Source: Hydractinia symbiolongicarpus
Taxonomy: Eukaryota > Cnidaria > Hydrozoa > Anthoathecata > Hydractiniidae
Direction: 5' to 3'
Assembly (NCBI RefSeq): GCF_029227915.1
Contig: NC_079877.1
Span: 30,033,851 to 30,097,850 of the forward strand
Length of the DNA: 64,000 nt
This document shows, piece by piece, positions 47,903 to 57,779 of this stretch. A program made the position numbers and the translations under genes. Under the pieces are notes generated by a model. The model had not been told where the DNA came from. It ran no database searches and was given only the letters and a program-made list of their open reading frames with translations. The first letter of the stretch is position 1. Every line of letters starts with the position of its first letter.

Positions 47903-48413
47903 TCTTATATCGCATGACCGGAAATGTCCTCGGACAGAGAATATTGATTACGCTTAAAAACTTCGTCCCCAGAAAGACGCAAATTTGAGAAAAAGTATAA
48001 TTAATAAGTGTTTGTCGCATTGGGGAAAAATGTCACTTGTACCACTTGATTTTGCGGAAAATTTCGTTTATTTTACGAAATAGAGATCTGAAGCGTTTAA
48101 ACGACAGGAGATTTGGATTTACAGCTTGTTAAGAGCGATAGTCCGAATGAAACGGTCTTACAGTCATGTTAAACATTTTTCTTGATAATTGCATAATATT
48201 TAACATTTAACCCACAAGAGTAAAATTTTCGGCGTTTCATTATTGTACCCACGCAATGTGAACTTGTCAAAGTTTACTTGTCAAGGGACAGACTTAGCAA
48301 TTCGGATCTTAGGTTAATTGGTTAGAACAAAAATCTTCCTGCTAATGTCAGCATAAGCCATTTTTGGTTTACTTGAACTTTTTTGAGACGGGGATTTTAT
48401 TTCTTAAAAAATA

Positions 48414-48495
48414 GGCATGATGGCCGAGCGGTCTAAGGCGCTGGTTTTAGGCACCAGTCACTTCGGTGGCGCGAGTTCGAATCTCGCTCCCGTGA
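48414..48495 (+). pseudogene. tRNA-Leu(UAG) with broken acceptor
   Basis: Same as the 47354 copy, exactly 1060 bp away. Confidence 0.6.
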
Positions 48496-48880
48496 ACTAA
48501 TCATACATGTTTAAAAAGTATATCGAACAAACGTTTTTATTTCCGCTTAACTATTTTGCCTAGAAAAAAGCGCGAACGTTTAAAAAGGATGTTTCACAAG
48601 TTTCGCTTGCATGCAGGACGGGATCACTAAAACTGCTTGACTGTGCAGGTAATTCCTCCCACAATCAGGCAAAACTATCTAAATTAATGAAAAGTCACGA
48701 GACGAATGCACTTGCAATGGAATGGGCAGAGCTGGTTGGGTATCAACGTATTATTTTGCGTCACTTACTTATTTGAATTTTTCATACATTTTGGTCATTT
48801 TTAAATGTCATCTAGTGCTTAAATGCGCGTAAATATTATTTTCTCTGCACGCTTGTCGACATTATGTATTTGAAAAACCG

Positions 48881-48962
48881 GGCAGGATGGCCGAACGGTC
48901 TAAGGCGCTGGTTTAAGGCACCAGTCACTTCGGTGGCGAGAGTTCGAATCTCGCTCCTGTCA
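48881..48962 (+). tRNA. tRNA-Leu(AAG)
   Basis: D arm GAACGG, and a T stem of GAGAG against CTCGC with one mismatch. Confidence 0.68.
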
Positions 48963-49452
48963 TCTTATATCGCAGAGAATATTGATTACGCTTAAAAACT
49001 TCGTCCCCAGAAAGACGCAAATTTGAGAAAAAGTATAATTAATAAGTGTTTGTCGCATTGGGGAAAAATGTCACTTGTACCACTTGATTTTGCGAAAAAT
49101 TTCGTTTATTTTTCGAAACAGAGATCGAAAAGCGTTTAAACGACAGGAGATTTGGATTTACAGCTTGTTAAGAGCGATAGTCCGAATGAAACGTTCTTAC
49201 AGTCATGTTCAACATTTTTCTTGATAATTGCATAATTTTTAACATTTTACCCACAAGAGTATAATTTTCGGCGTTTCATTATTGTACCCACGCAATGTGA
49301 ACTTGTCAAAGTTTACTTGTCAAGGGACAGACTTAGCACTTCGGATCTTAGGTTAATTGGTTAGAACAAAAACCTTCCTGCTAATGTCAGCATAAGCCAT
49401 TTTTGGTTTACTTGAAATTTTTTGAGACGGGGATTTTATTTCTTAAAAATTA

Positions 49453-49534
49453 GGCATGATGGCCGAGCGGTCTAAGGCGCTGGTTTTAGGCACCAGTCAC
49501 TTCGGTGGCGCGAGTTCGAATCTCGCTCCCGTGA
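49453..49534 (+). pseudogene. tRNA-Leu(UAG) with broken acceptor
   Basis: Same acceptor lesion as at 47354. Confidence 0.6.
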
Positions 49535-49919
49535 ACTAATCATACATGTTTAAAAAGTATATCGAACAAAAGTTTTCATTTCCTCTTAACTATTTTGTCT
49601 AGAAAAAAGCGCAAACGTTTAAAAAGGATGTTTCACAAGTTTCGCTTGCATGCAGGACGGGATCAATAAAACTGCTTGACTGTGCAGGTAATTCCGCCCA
49701 CAATCAGGCAAAACTCTCTAAATTGATGAAAAGTCACGGGACGAATGCACTTGCAATGGAATGGGCAGAGCTGGTTGGGTATTAACGTATTATTTTGCGT
49801 CACTTACTTATTTGAATTTTTCATACATTTTGGTCATTTTTTCAAGTCATCTGGTGCTTAAATACGCGTAAATAATATTTTCTCTGCACGCTTGTCGACA
49901 TTATGTATTTGCAAAACCG

Positions 49920-50001
49920 GGCAGGATGGCCGAGAGGTCTAAGGCGCCGGTTTAAGGCACCAGTCACTTCGGTGGCGCGAGTTCGAATCTCGCTCCTGTC
50001 A
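49920..50001 (+). tRNA. tRNA-Leu(AAG)
   Basis: Anticodon stem CCGGT leaves C28-A42 unpaired, and the D arm reads GAGAGG. Confidence 0.65.
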
Positions 50002-50501
50002 TCTTGTATCGCAGAGAATATTGATTACGCTTAAAAACTTCGTCCCCAGAAAGACGCAGATTTGAGAAAAAGTATAATTAATAAGTGTTTGTCGCATTGG
50101 GGAAAAATGTCACTTGTACCACTTGATTTTGCGGAAAATTTCGTTTATTTTACGAAATAGAGATCTAAAGCGTTTAAACGACAGGAGATTTGGATTTACA
50201 GCTTGTTAAGAGTGATAGTCCGAATGAAACGGTCTTACAGTCATGTTAAACATTTTTCTTGATAATTGCATAATATTTAACATTTAACCCACAAGAGTAT
50301 AATTTTCGGCGTTTGATTATTGTACCTACGCAATGTGAACTTGTCAAAGTTTACTTGTCAAGGGACAGACTTAGGACGTCGGATCTTAAGTTAATTGGTC
50401 AGAGCAAAAAACTTGCTGCTAATGTCAGAATAAGCCATTTTCGGTTTACTTGAACTTTTTTTGTTTTTCTTTGGGACGGGGATTTTATATCTTAAAAATA
50501 A

Positions 50502-50583
50502 GGCAGGATGGCCCAGAGGTCTAAGGCGCTGGTTTTAGGCACCAGTCACTTCGGTGGCGCGAGTTCGAATCTCGCTCCTGACA
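50502..50583 (+). tRNA. tRNA-Leu(UAG)
   Basis: TGGCCCAGAGG form. Ends TCCTGACA, so G2 faces A71. Upstream flank has the TTTGTTTTTCTTTGGG insertion also seen at 24-26 kb. Confidence 0.65.
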
Positions 50584-50968
50584 ACTAATCATACATGTCT
50601 GAAAAGTACGTCGGACAAACGTTTTTATTTTCGCTTAACCATTTTGCCTAGAAAAATGCGCGAACATTTAAGAAGGATGTATCACAAGTTTCGCTTGCAT
50701 GCAGGACGGGATCGCTAAAACTGCTTGACTGTGCAGGTATTTCCGCCCACAATCAGGCAAAACTCTCTAAATTGATGAAAAGTCACGGGACGAATGCACT
50801 TGCAATGGAATGGGCAGAGCTGGTTGGGTATCAACGTATTATTTTGCGTCACTTACTTATTTGAATTTTTCATACATTTTGGTCATTTTTACATGTCATC
50901 TAGTGCTTAAATACGCGTAAATAACATTTTCTCTGCACGCTTGTCGACATTATGTATTTGAAAAACCG

Positions 50969-51050
50969 GGCAGGATGGCCGAGCGGTCTAAGGCGCTGGT
51001 TTAAGGCACCAGTCACTTCGGTGGCGCGAGTTCGAATCTCGCTCCTGTCA
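50969..51050 (+). tRNA. tRNA-Leu(AAG)
   Basis: All stems pair, canonical loops. Confidence 0.92.
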
Positions 51051-51561
51051 TCTTATATCGCATGACCGGAAATGTCCTCGGACAGAGAATATTGATTACG
51101 CTTAAAAACTTCGTCCCCAGAAAGACGCAAATTTTAGAAAAAGTATAATTAACAAGTCTTTGTCGCATTGGGGAAAAGTGTCACTTGTACCACTTGATTT
51201 TGCAGAAAATTTCGTTTATTTTTCGAAACAGAGATCTAAAGCGTTTAAACGACAGGAGATTTGGATTTACAGCTTGTTAAGAGCGATAGTCCGAATGAAA
51301 CGTTCTTACAGTCATGTTCAACATTTTTCTTGATAATTGCATAATTTTTAACATTTAACCCACAAGAGCATAATTTTCGGCGTTTCATTATTATACCCAC
51401 GCAATGTGAACTTGTCAAAGTTTACTTGTCAAGGGACAGACTTAGCACTTCGGATCTTAGGTTAATTGATTAGAACAAAAACCTTCCTGCTAATGTCAGC
51501 ATAAGCCATTTTTGGTTTACTTGAACTTTTTTGGGACGGGGATTTTATTTCTTAAAAAATA

Positions 51562-51643
51562 GGCATGATGGCCGAGCGGTCTAAGGCGCTGGTTTTAGGC
51601 ACCAGTCACTTCCGTGGCGCGAGTTCGAATCTCGCTCCCGTGA
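51562..51643 (+). pseudogene. tRNA-Leu(UAG) with broken acceptor
   Basis: Ends TCCCGTGA as at 47354, with an extra change in the variable arm (TTCCGTGG). Confidence 0.6.
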
Positions 51644-52028
51644 ACTAATCATACATGTTTAAAAAGTATATCGAACAAACGTTTTTATTTCCGCTTAACT
51701 ATTTTGCATAGAAAAAAGCGCGAACGTTTAAAAAGGATGTTTCACAAGTTTCGCTTGCATGCAGGACGGGATCGCTAAAACTGCTTGACTGTGCAGGTAA
51801 TTCCCCCCACAATCAGGCAAAACTCTCTTAATTGATGAAAAGTCACGCGACGAATGCACTTGCATTGGAATGTGCAGACCTGGTTGGGTATCAACGTATT
51901 ATTTTGCGTCACTTACTTATTTGAATTTTCCATATATTTCGGTCATTTTTACATGTCATCTACTGCTTAAATTCGCGTAAATACTATTTTCTCTGCACTC
52001 TCGTCCACATTATGTAATTGAAACACCG

Positions 52029-52097
52029 GGCAGGATGGCCGAGCGGTCTAAGGCGCTGGTCACTTCGGTGGCGCGAGTTCGAATCTCGCTCCTGTCA
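52029..52097 (+). pseudogene. tRNA-Leu lacking the anticodon arm
   Basis: Fifth copy of the 13-nt deletion, about 9.5 kb from the nearest other one. Confidence 0.9.
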
Positions 52098-52608
52098 TCT
52101 TATATCGCATGACCAGAAATGTCCTCGGACAGAGAATATTGATTACGCTTAAAAACCTCGTCCCCAGAAAGACGCAAATTTTAGAAAAAGTATAATTAAT
52201 AAGTTTTTGTCGCATTGGGGAAAAATGTCACTTGTACCACTTGATTTTGCGGGAAATTGCGTTTATTTTTCGAAACAGAGATCTAAAGCGTTTAAACGAC
52301 AGGAGATTTGGATTTACAGCTTGTTAAGAGCGATAGTCCAAATGAAACGGTCTTACAGTCATGTTCAACATTTTTCTTGATAATTGCATAATATTTAACA
52401 TTTAACCCACAAGAGTATAATTTTCGGCGTTTCATTATTGTACCCACGCAATGTGAACTTGTCAAAGTTTACTTGTCAATGGACAGACTTAGGACTTCGG
52501 ATCTTAGGTTAATTAGTTAGAGCAAAAACTTTCCTGCTAATGTCAGCATAAGCCTTTTTTGGTTTACTTGAACTTTTTTGGGACGGGGATTTTATATCTT
52601 AAAAACAA

Positions 52609-52690
52609 GGCAGGATGGCCGAGCGGTCTATGGCGCTGCTTTTAGGCACCAGACACTTCGGTGGCGCGAGTTCGAATCTTGCTCCTGTCA
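52609..52690 (+). tRNA. tRNA-Leu(UAG), degenerate
   Basis: C30-C40 mismatch in the anticodon stem (CTGCT), D arm CTATGGC, T stem CTTGC. Confidence 0.55.
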
Positions 52691-53075
52691 ACTAATCATA
52701 CATGGCTGAAAAGTACGTCGGACAAACGTTTTTATTTCCGCTTAACTATTTTGTCTTGAAAAATGCGCGAGCGTTTAAATAGGATGTATCACAAGTTTCG
52801 CTTGCATGCAGGACGGGATCGCTAAAACTGCTTGACTGTGCAGGTAATTCCGCCCACAATCAGGCAAAACTCTCTTAATTGATGAAGAGTCACGGGACGA
52901 AGATACTTGCAATGGAATGTGCAGAGCTGGTTGGGTATCAACGTATTATTTTGCGTCACTTACTTATTTGAATTTTTCATACATTTCGGTCATTTTTACA
53001 TGTCATCTAGTGCTTAAATACGCGTAAATACTATTTTCTCTGCACGCTCGTCGACATTATGTATTTGAAAAACCG

Positions 53076-53157
53076 GGCAGAATGGCCGAGCGGTCTAAGG
53101 CGCTGGTTTAAGGCACCAGTCACTTCGGTGGCGCGAGTTCGAATCTCGATTCTGTCA
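53076..53157 (+). tRNA. tRNA-Leu(AAG) with compensated acceptor
   Basis: A6 and T67 both differ from the usual G6-C67 but pair with each other (GGCAGAA and TTCTGTC). One T-stem mismatch (CTCGA). Confidence 0.75.
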
Positions 53158-53667
53158 TCTTATATCCCATGACCGGAAATGTCCTCGGACAGAGAATATT
53201 GATTACGCTTAAAAACATGGTCCCCAGAAAGACGCAAATTTTAGAAAAAGTATAATTAATAAGTTTTTGTCGCATTGGTGAAAATGTCACTTGTACCACT
53301 TGATTTTGAGGAAAATTGCGTTTATTTTTCGAAACAGAGATCTAAAGCGTTTAAACGACAGGAGATTTTGATTTACAGATTGTTAAGAGCGATAGTCCGA
53401 ATGAAACGGTCTTACAGTCATGTTCAACATTTTTCTTGATAATTGCATAATATTTCACATTTAACCCACAAGAGTATAATTTTCGGCGTTTCATTATTGT
53501 ACCCACGCAATGTGAACTTGTCAAAGTTTACTTGTCAACGGACAGACTTAGGACTTCGGATCTTAGGTTAATTGGTTAGAGCAAAAACCTTCCTGCTAAC
53601 GTCAGAATAAGCCATTTTTGGTTTACTTGAACTTTTTTGGGACGGGGATTTTATATCTTAAAAATAA

Positions 53668-53744
53668 GGCAGGATGGCCGAGCGGTCTAAGGCGCTGGTT
53701 TTAGGCACCAGTCACTTCGGTGTCGCGAGTTTGAATCTCGCTCC
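53668..53744 (+). pseudogene. tRNA-Leu(UAG), 3' end deleted
   Basis: Ends at CGCTCC and then jumps to AATCATACATG. An 8-nt deletion took the 3' acceptor strand and A73. T56. Confidence 0.85.
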
Positions 53745-54125
53745 AATCATACATGTCTGAAAAGTACGTCGGACAAACGTTTTATTTCCGCTTAACTATT
53801 TTGCCTAGAGAAATGCACGAACGTTTAAAAAGGATGTATCACAAGTTTCGCTTGCATGCAGGACGGGATCGCTAAAACTGCTTGACTGTGCAGGTATTTC
53901 CGCCCACAATCAGGCAAAACTCTCTAAATTGATGAAAAGTCACGGAACGAATACACTTGCAATGGAATATGCGGAGCTGGTTGGGTATCAACGTATTAAT
54001 TTGCGTCACTTACTTATTTGAATTTTTCATACATTTCGGTCATTTTTACATGTCATCTAGTGCTTAAATACGCGTAAATACTATTTTTTCTGCACGCTCG
54101 TCCACATTATGTATTTGAAAAACCG

Positions 54126-54207
54126 GGCAGGATGGCCGAGCTGTCTAAGGCGCTGGTTTAAGGCACCAGTCACTTCGGTGGCGCGAGTTCGAATCTCGCT
54201 CCTGTCA
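54126..54207 (+). tRNA. tRNA-Leu(AAG)
   Basis: T replaces G in the D arm (GAGCTG). All other stems pair. Confidence 0.78.
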
Positions 54208-54717
54208 TCTTATATCGCATGTCCGGAAATGTCCTCGGACAGAGGATATTGATTGCACTTAAAAACTTCGTCCCCAGAAAGACGCAAATTTTAAAAAAAT
54301 ATAATTAACAAGTCTTTGTCGCATTGGGGAAAAATGGCACTTGTACCACTTGATTTTGTGGAGCATTTCGTTTATTTTACGAAACAGAGATCTAAAGCGT
54401 TTAAACGACAGGAGATTTGGATTTACAGCTTGTTAAGAGCGATTGTCCGAATGAAACGGTCTTACAGTCATGATCAACATTTTTCTTGATAATTGCTTAA
54501 TTTTTAACATTTTACTCACAAGAGTATAATTTTCGGCGTTTCATTATTGTACCCACGCAATGTAAACTTGTCAAAGTTTACTTGTCAACGGACAGACTTA
54601 AGACTTCGGATCTTAGGTTAATTGGTTAGAGCAAAAACCTTCCTGCTAATGTCAGAATAAGCCATTTTTTGTTTACTTGAACTTTTTTGGGACGGGGATT
54701 TTATATCTTAAAAAGTA

Positions 54718-54744
54718 GGCAGGATGGCCGAGCGGTCTAAGGCG
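54718..54744 (+). pseudogene. tRNA-Leu(UAG) 5' remnant
   Basis: Only the acceptor 5' strand and D arm survive. The sequence jumps from AAGGCG to AAAAGTTCGTCGG of the downstream flank. Confidence 0.85.
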
Positions 54745-55111
54745 AAAAGTTCGTCGGACAAACGTTTTTATTTCCGCTTAACTATTTTGCCTAGAAAAAT
54801 GCGCGAACGTTTAAAAAGGATGTTTCACAAGTTTCGCTTGCATGCAGGACGGGATCGCTAAAACTGCTTGACTGTGCAGGTAATTCCGCCCACAATCAGG
54901 CAAAACTCTCTAAATTGATGAAAAGTCACGGGACGAATACACTTGCAATAGAATGTGCAGAGCTGGTTGGGTATCAACGTATTATTTTGCGTCACTTACT
55001 TATTTGAATTTTTCATACAATTCGGTCATTTTTACATGTCATCTAGTGCTTAAATACGTGTAAATACTATTTTTTCTGCACGCTCGTCCACATTATGTAT
55101 TTGAAAAACCA

Positions 55112-55193
55112 GGCAGGATGGCCGAGCGGTCTAAGGCGCTATTTTAAGGCACCAGTCACTTTGGGGGCGCGAGTTCGAATCTCGCTCCTGTCA
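55112..55193 (+). tRNA. tRNA-Leu(AAG), last in array, degenerate
   Basis: Anticodon stem CTATT against ACCAG has two mismatches; variable arm reads TTTGGGGG. The array ends about 230 bp further on. Confidence 0.5.
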
Positions 55194-55426
55194 TCTTATA
55201 TCGCATGACCGGAAATGTCCTCGGACAGAGTATTGATTACGCTTAAAAACTTCGTCCCCAGAAAGACGCAAATTTTAGAAAAAGTATAATTAACAAGTCT
55301 TTGTCGTATTGGGGAAAAATGTCACTTGTACCACTTGATTTTGCGGAAAATTTTGTTTTTTTTTGAAACAGAGATCTAAAGCGCTTAAACGACAGGAGAT
55401 TTCGATTTACAGCTTGTTAAGAGCGA

Positions 55427-55979
55427 GAGATTGGGAAATGCCGATGTTGGTGCAAATCCGTTAGCACTTTACCAATTTACGTCAAATCATGGATCATACC
55501 CGTTAAATCAACGATAGAAGAGTCCATAAAATTCGTTAGCACTTTACCATTTTACGTCAGAAGAATAGATCATATCCGTTAAATCAACGATAGAAGAATT
55601 TCTGTCCCCCCACCCCACCCCCCCAATCCCCGCCGTGTCCCCCCACCCCCTGGGCACCCACCCCCCCAACCCTGCTTGTCCCCCCATTACAGTGATAGGA
55701 TTCAACTGTGTCTATAATGGCCCCTAGCGTACGTAGTAATGCTATCAATGATAATAAAACATAAATACTCAAATAACAACACGCAAGCAGTGTTTGTTAT
55801 ATAATTAAAACATCTGTCAATCAAACGCTTATAACAATAGGATTTTACATACCAGAAGGTTGTTTACATAAGAAAAAGTCAAAACGAAAGTAGCCGTTGA
55901 TAAGGATATTTGGTATGTAAGGAATGCATTGTTCTCTATTGTTATTCTGGTTTGATTGACATTTAATTGACGTCATTCT
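55427..55979. other. Array/PLV boundary region, no gene
   Basis: The array stops inside TTAAGAGCGA at 55426. Next are two diverged copies of a roughly 65-bp sequence 75 bp apart (55459 and 55534, both with TTAGCACTTTACC and GTTAAATCAACGATAGAAGA). Then a C-rich tract at 55604-55686 has many runs of four or more C. The last 290 bp are AT-rich with nothing recognised. No inverted counterpart of these sequences was found inside the window. Confidence 0.7.
55604..55686 (-). other. G-quadruplex-prone tract on the minus strand
   Basis: At least six runs of four or more C on the + strand, for example CCCCCCACCCCACCCCCCC. The minus strand could form G-quadruplexes and the plus strand i-motifs. It lies between the tRNA satellite and the first viral gene. 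Confidence 0.65.
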
Positions 55980-57068
55980 TTATCTAAACAAATACCATAT
56001 GAAATAACCTGTTGTCATAGCCATCACAAGAGCGATCTTCTCATCTTCGTGTGTAGGAGTTTCATCAGGAGTATCTTTGTGGTAGGGCACAGTAATATGC
56101 TGATCGGTAATGTGTTTATTAGGAATAGGCACAGTAATATGTTTATCAGGAATCTTTTTATGTGATTCAGCTGTTTTTTCAATCACATTGACTTTTCGAT
56201 TAATCCCAATCGTCAGATCTTCACCCGATATTAAAATCTTGTTGTTGCAACCTACCACCCCTGTTTTAATTTTGAGATTCATGTCACTAGGTAACATATA
56301 AATGCCTTGTCCAACCGAATAATCAACCTTGCTTGAAGCGTAGTTTAACGTATCCTGATAACGTTTAATGTCCTCCTGAATATCAACTCTACGGTTAACA
56401 ATGTCTTCAAGGTTGTTCATAAAAACTCTTTGAGCCGTCAAAGCGCTTGAATCATTACCCAAGATAGAAGAACGGGCTGAGGCTTGCGAACTAAGAACAA
56501 GATAAGCATACGCCCTAACACTGCTCGAAATCCTTACAAGGCCTGTTTTTCTAAAGCCATTAGTCTGTGAAATAACTCAAGCCCGGAGTTGGATAGTTTT
56601 TACGTATTGACCTCTGTATTTCATAGGATTAGAATCAACGTCATATTCACCACGTATTTTTAGAAATTCTTCGTTTGAATAAGGATTGTCATATTGATTA
56701 AAACTATCTTCAAAAGGTAGAGGTGTCTGCAAGCGCTTAATGATTCGTCTAATGTGATAATAGACTTGAAAACGATATACCGATCTGATCATAGATCTAC
56801 CTTCTTTCAGGTGTTCGGAACTGAGTCCACAAGCACTTGAAGCACACCAAGTGGCAAAATTGAGTTGGGTTTGCCATAATTTAAACGGTTGTTCATTCCA
56901 AATTTTTATACGTTGTTCGTTTTGATTCAGTTCGTAATTGGTAAAAATATTAGGAAAGACAGCAGGAAAAGAGCCATTTTCGGAGACAAAAATGGTCTGT
57001 ATAGATGGTCTGTATGTTTGTATAGATCCTTCCCATCCAATATCTGAAGGCCCAGTCCTCCATTTGGC
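55980..57068 (-). pseudogene. PLV-type protein of unknown function, broken
   Basis: One minus-strand reading frame stays open from 57068 to 55980 apart from a single TGA at 56579-56577: 163 codons before it and 198 after. The sequence reads like one continuous protein across the stop. The upstream frame ends at a TAA (57071-57069). The 5' part of the gene may lie in another frame, up to about 57150, implying a second break near 57060. Visible traits: a helical middle with QRVFMNNLEDIVNRRVDIQEDI, a threefold HIT motif near the C-terminus (KHITVPIPNKHITDQHITVP), and a C-terminal hydrophobic segment (IALVMAMTTGYFIWYLF). It is divergent to the 57148 gene, with starts close together. I do not recognise a function; a virion membrane or minor capsid role is only a guess from context. 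Confidence 0.6.
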
Positions 57069-57147
57069 TTATAGGCCGCATTTGAGTTGTATTTGAAAAT
57101 GCTATCCATTCTTTTTGATTTAAATAATTCCACTCTCTAATATAAGA

Positions 57148-57708
57148 ATGTATATCACAATAAATGACGTAAATAGTGAAAAGACAATCTATTTGTATCA
57201 CCCAATCACCAACCCACATGGTACAAAAGAAGTTGCGATCATGGAGATGATTTCGGACAATGTTACATATGAAATCACAGCCCCACTAAAAGTGACCATT
57301 GGAAAAGACAAAAAGTTGCTACCGAAAGGAAAATACACCGGCAGGGAGTTGAACGCATCTTTAGCGGGTGATGTCACATCCACACCATTAATCAAAGACC
57401 CTCGAGTAATCAAAACAAATAAGCTAACCAACATAACAGAACTACATTTCAATCTGAATGAATTGGATAATACATTAAATCTTTTAAATGGTAGATATAG
57501 CAACACCATACTCACATATAATATATCTGAGTATGGTGATGTTACACATATTGAGCCTAAAAACCCACAATATAAGAAACTAAAGAATGGTTTCCTTGAA
57601 TCACTTACTTTGAAAATAACCGATCAAAATGGAGATCTGGTAAAAGATAGTCTGGGAACAACAGTTGTCCTTCACATAAGAGAGACAACAGACAATAGGT
57701 TTGAATAA
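57148..57708 (+). CDS. Putative minor capsid (penton-like) protein
   Basis: 186 aa, intact, starting at an ATG followed by ITINDVNSEKTIYLYHP. Predicted mostly beta: alternating hydrophobic strands, then LESLTLKITDQNGDLVKDS and TTVVLHIRE near the C-terminus. The size and all-beta character fit a single jelly-roll protein, and the place directly before the major capsid gene fits a minor capsid or penton role in Polinton/PLV elements. That is inference from context; no catalytic motif is visible. It is one of the few larger genes in the module without a break. A 71-nt A-rich gap separates it from the capsid gene, perhaps containing that gene's promoter. Confidence 0.5.
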   Translation: MYITINDVNSEKTIYLYHPITNPHGTKEVAIMEMISDNVTYEITAPLKVTIGKDKKLLPKGKYTGRELNASLAGDVTSTPLIKDPRVIKTNKLTNITELHFNLNELDNTLNLLNGRYSNTILTYNISEYGDVTHIEPKNPQYKKLKNGFLESLTLKITDQNGDLVKDSLGTTVVLHIRETTDNRFE

Positions 57709-57779
57709 AAGGTCATAGGTCTAATGAAGTATACGCTAACTGAGATAAAAGTAAAAATAAAATAAAAGTAATAACAAAC

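Larger units (their letters stand above)
1..55426 (+). repeat. 1060-bp tRNA-Leu satellite array
   Basis: Tandem array of a 1060-bp unit, entered mid-unit at base 1 and leaving the unit phase at 55426. Unit starts at 1, 1061, 2121 and so on to 17 units are exactly periodic; later units are 988-1070 bp, with some half units of about 467 bp. Each unit holds tRNA-Leu(AAG) and tRNA-Leu(UAG), both 82 nt, intronless and on the + strand, with long type II variable arms. A conserved TTTATATCTTAAAAAG lies just upstream of the UAG gene. The first T run of four or more lies 39 nt downstream of the UAG gene and about 82 nt downstream of the AAG gene. Each unit also has a tRNA-like A-box relic (730-755 in unit 1). 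No protein gene was recognised in the unit. Helitron-like insertions interrupt it at 30745-31411 and 34160-36070. Confidence 0.95.

Noticed and set aside
1-55426. CRISPR array
   Set aside because: The period is about 1 kb with near-identical units, not short repeats with unique spacers, and no cas genes are present.
55459-55600. 75-bp direct repeats as Polinton terminal repeats
   Set aside because: Polinton ends are inverted and far apart; these are direct and adjacent, with no inverted partner in the window.
55584-55772. Glycine-rich 62-codon minus-strand frame
   Set aside because: It is only the translation of the C-rich tract.
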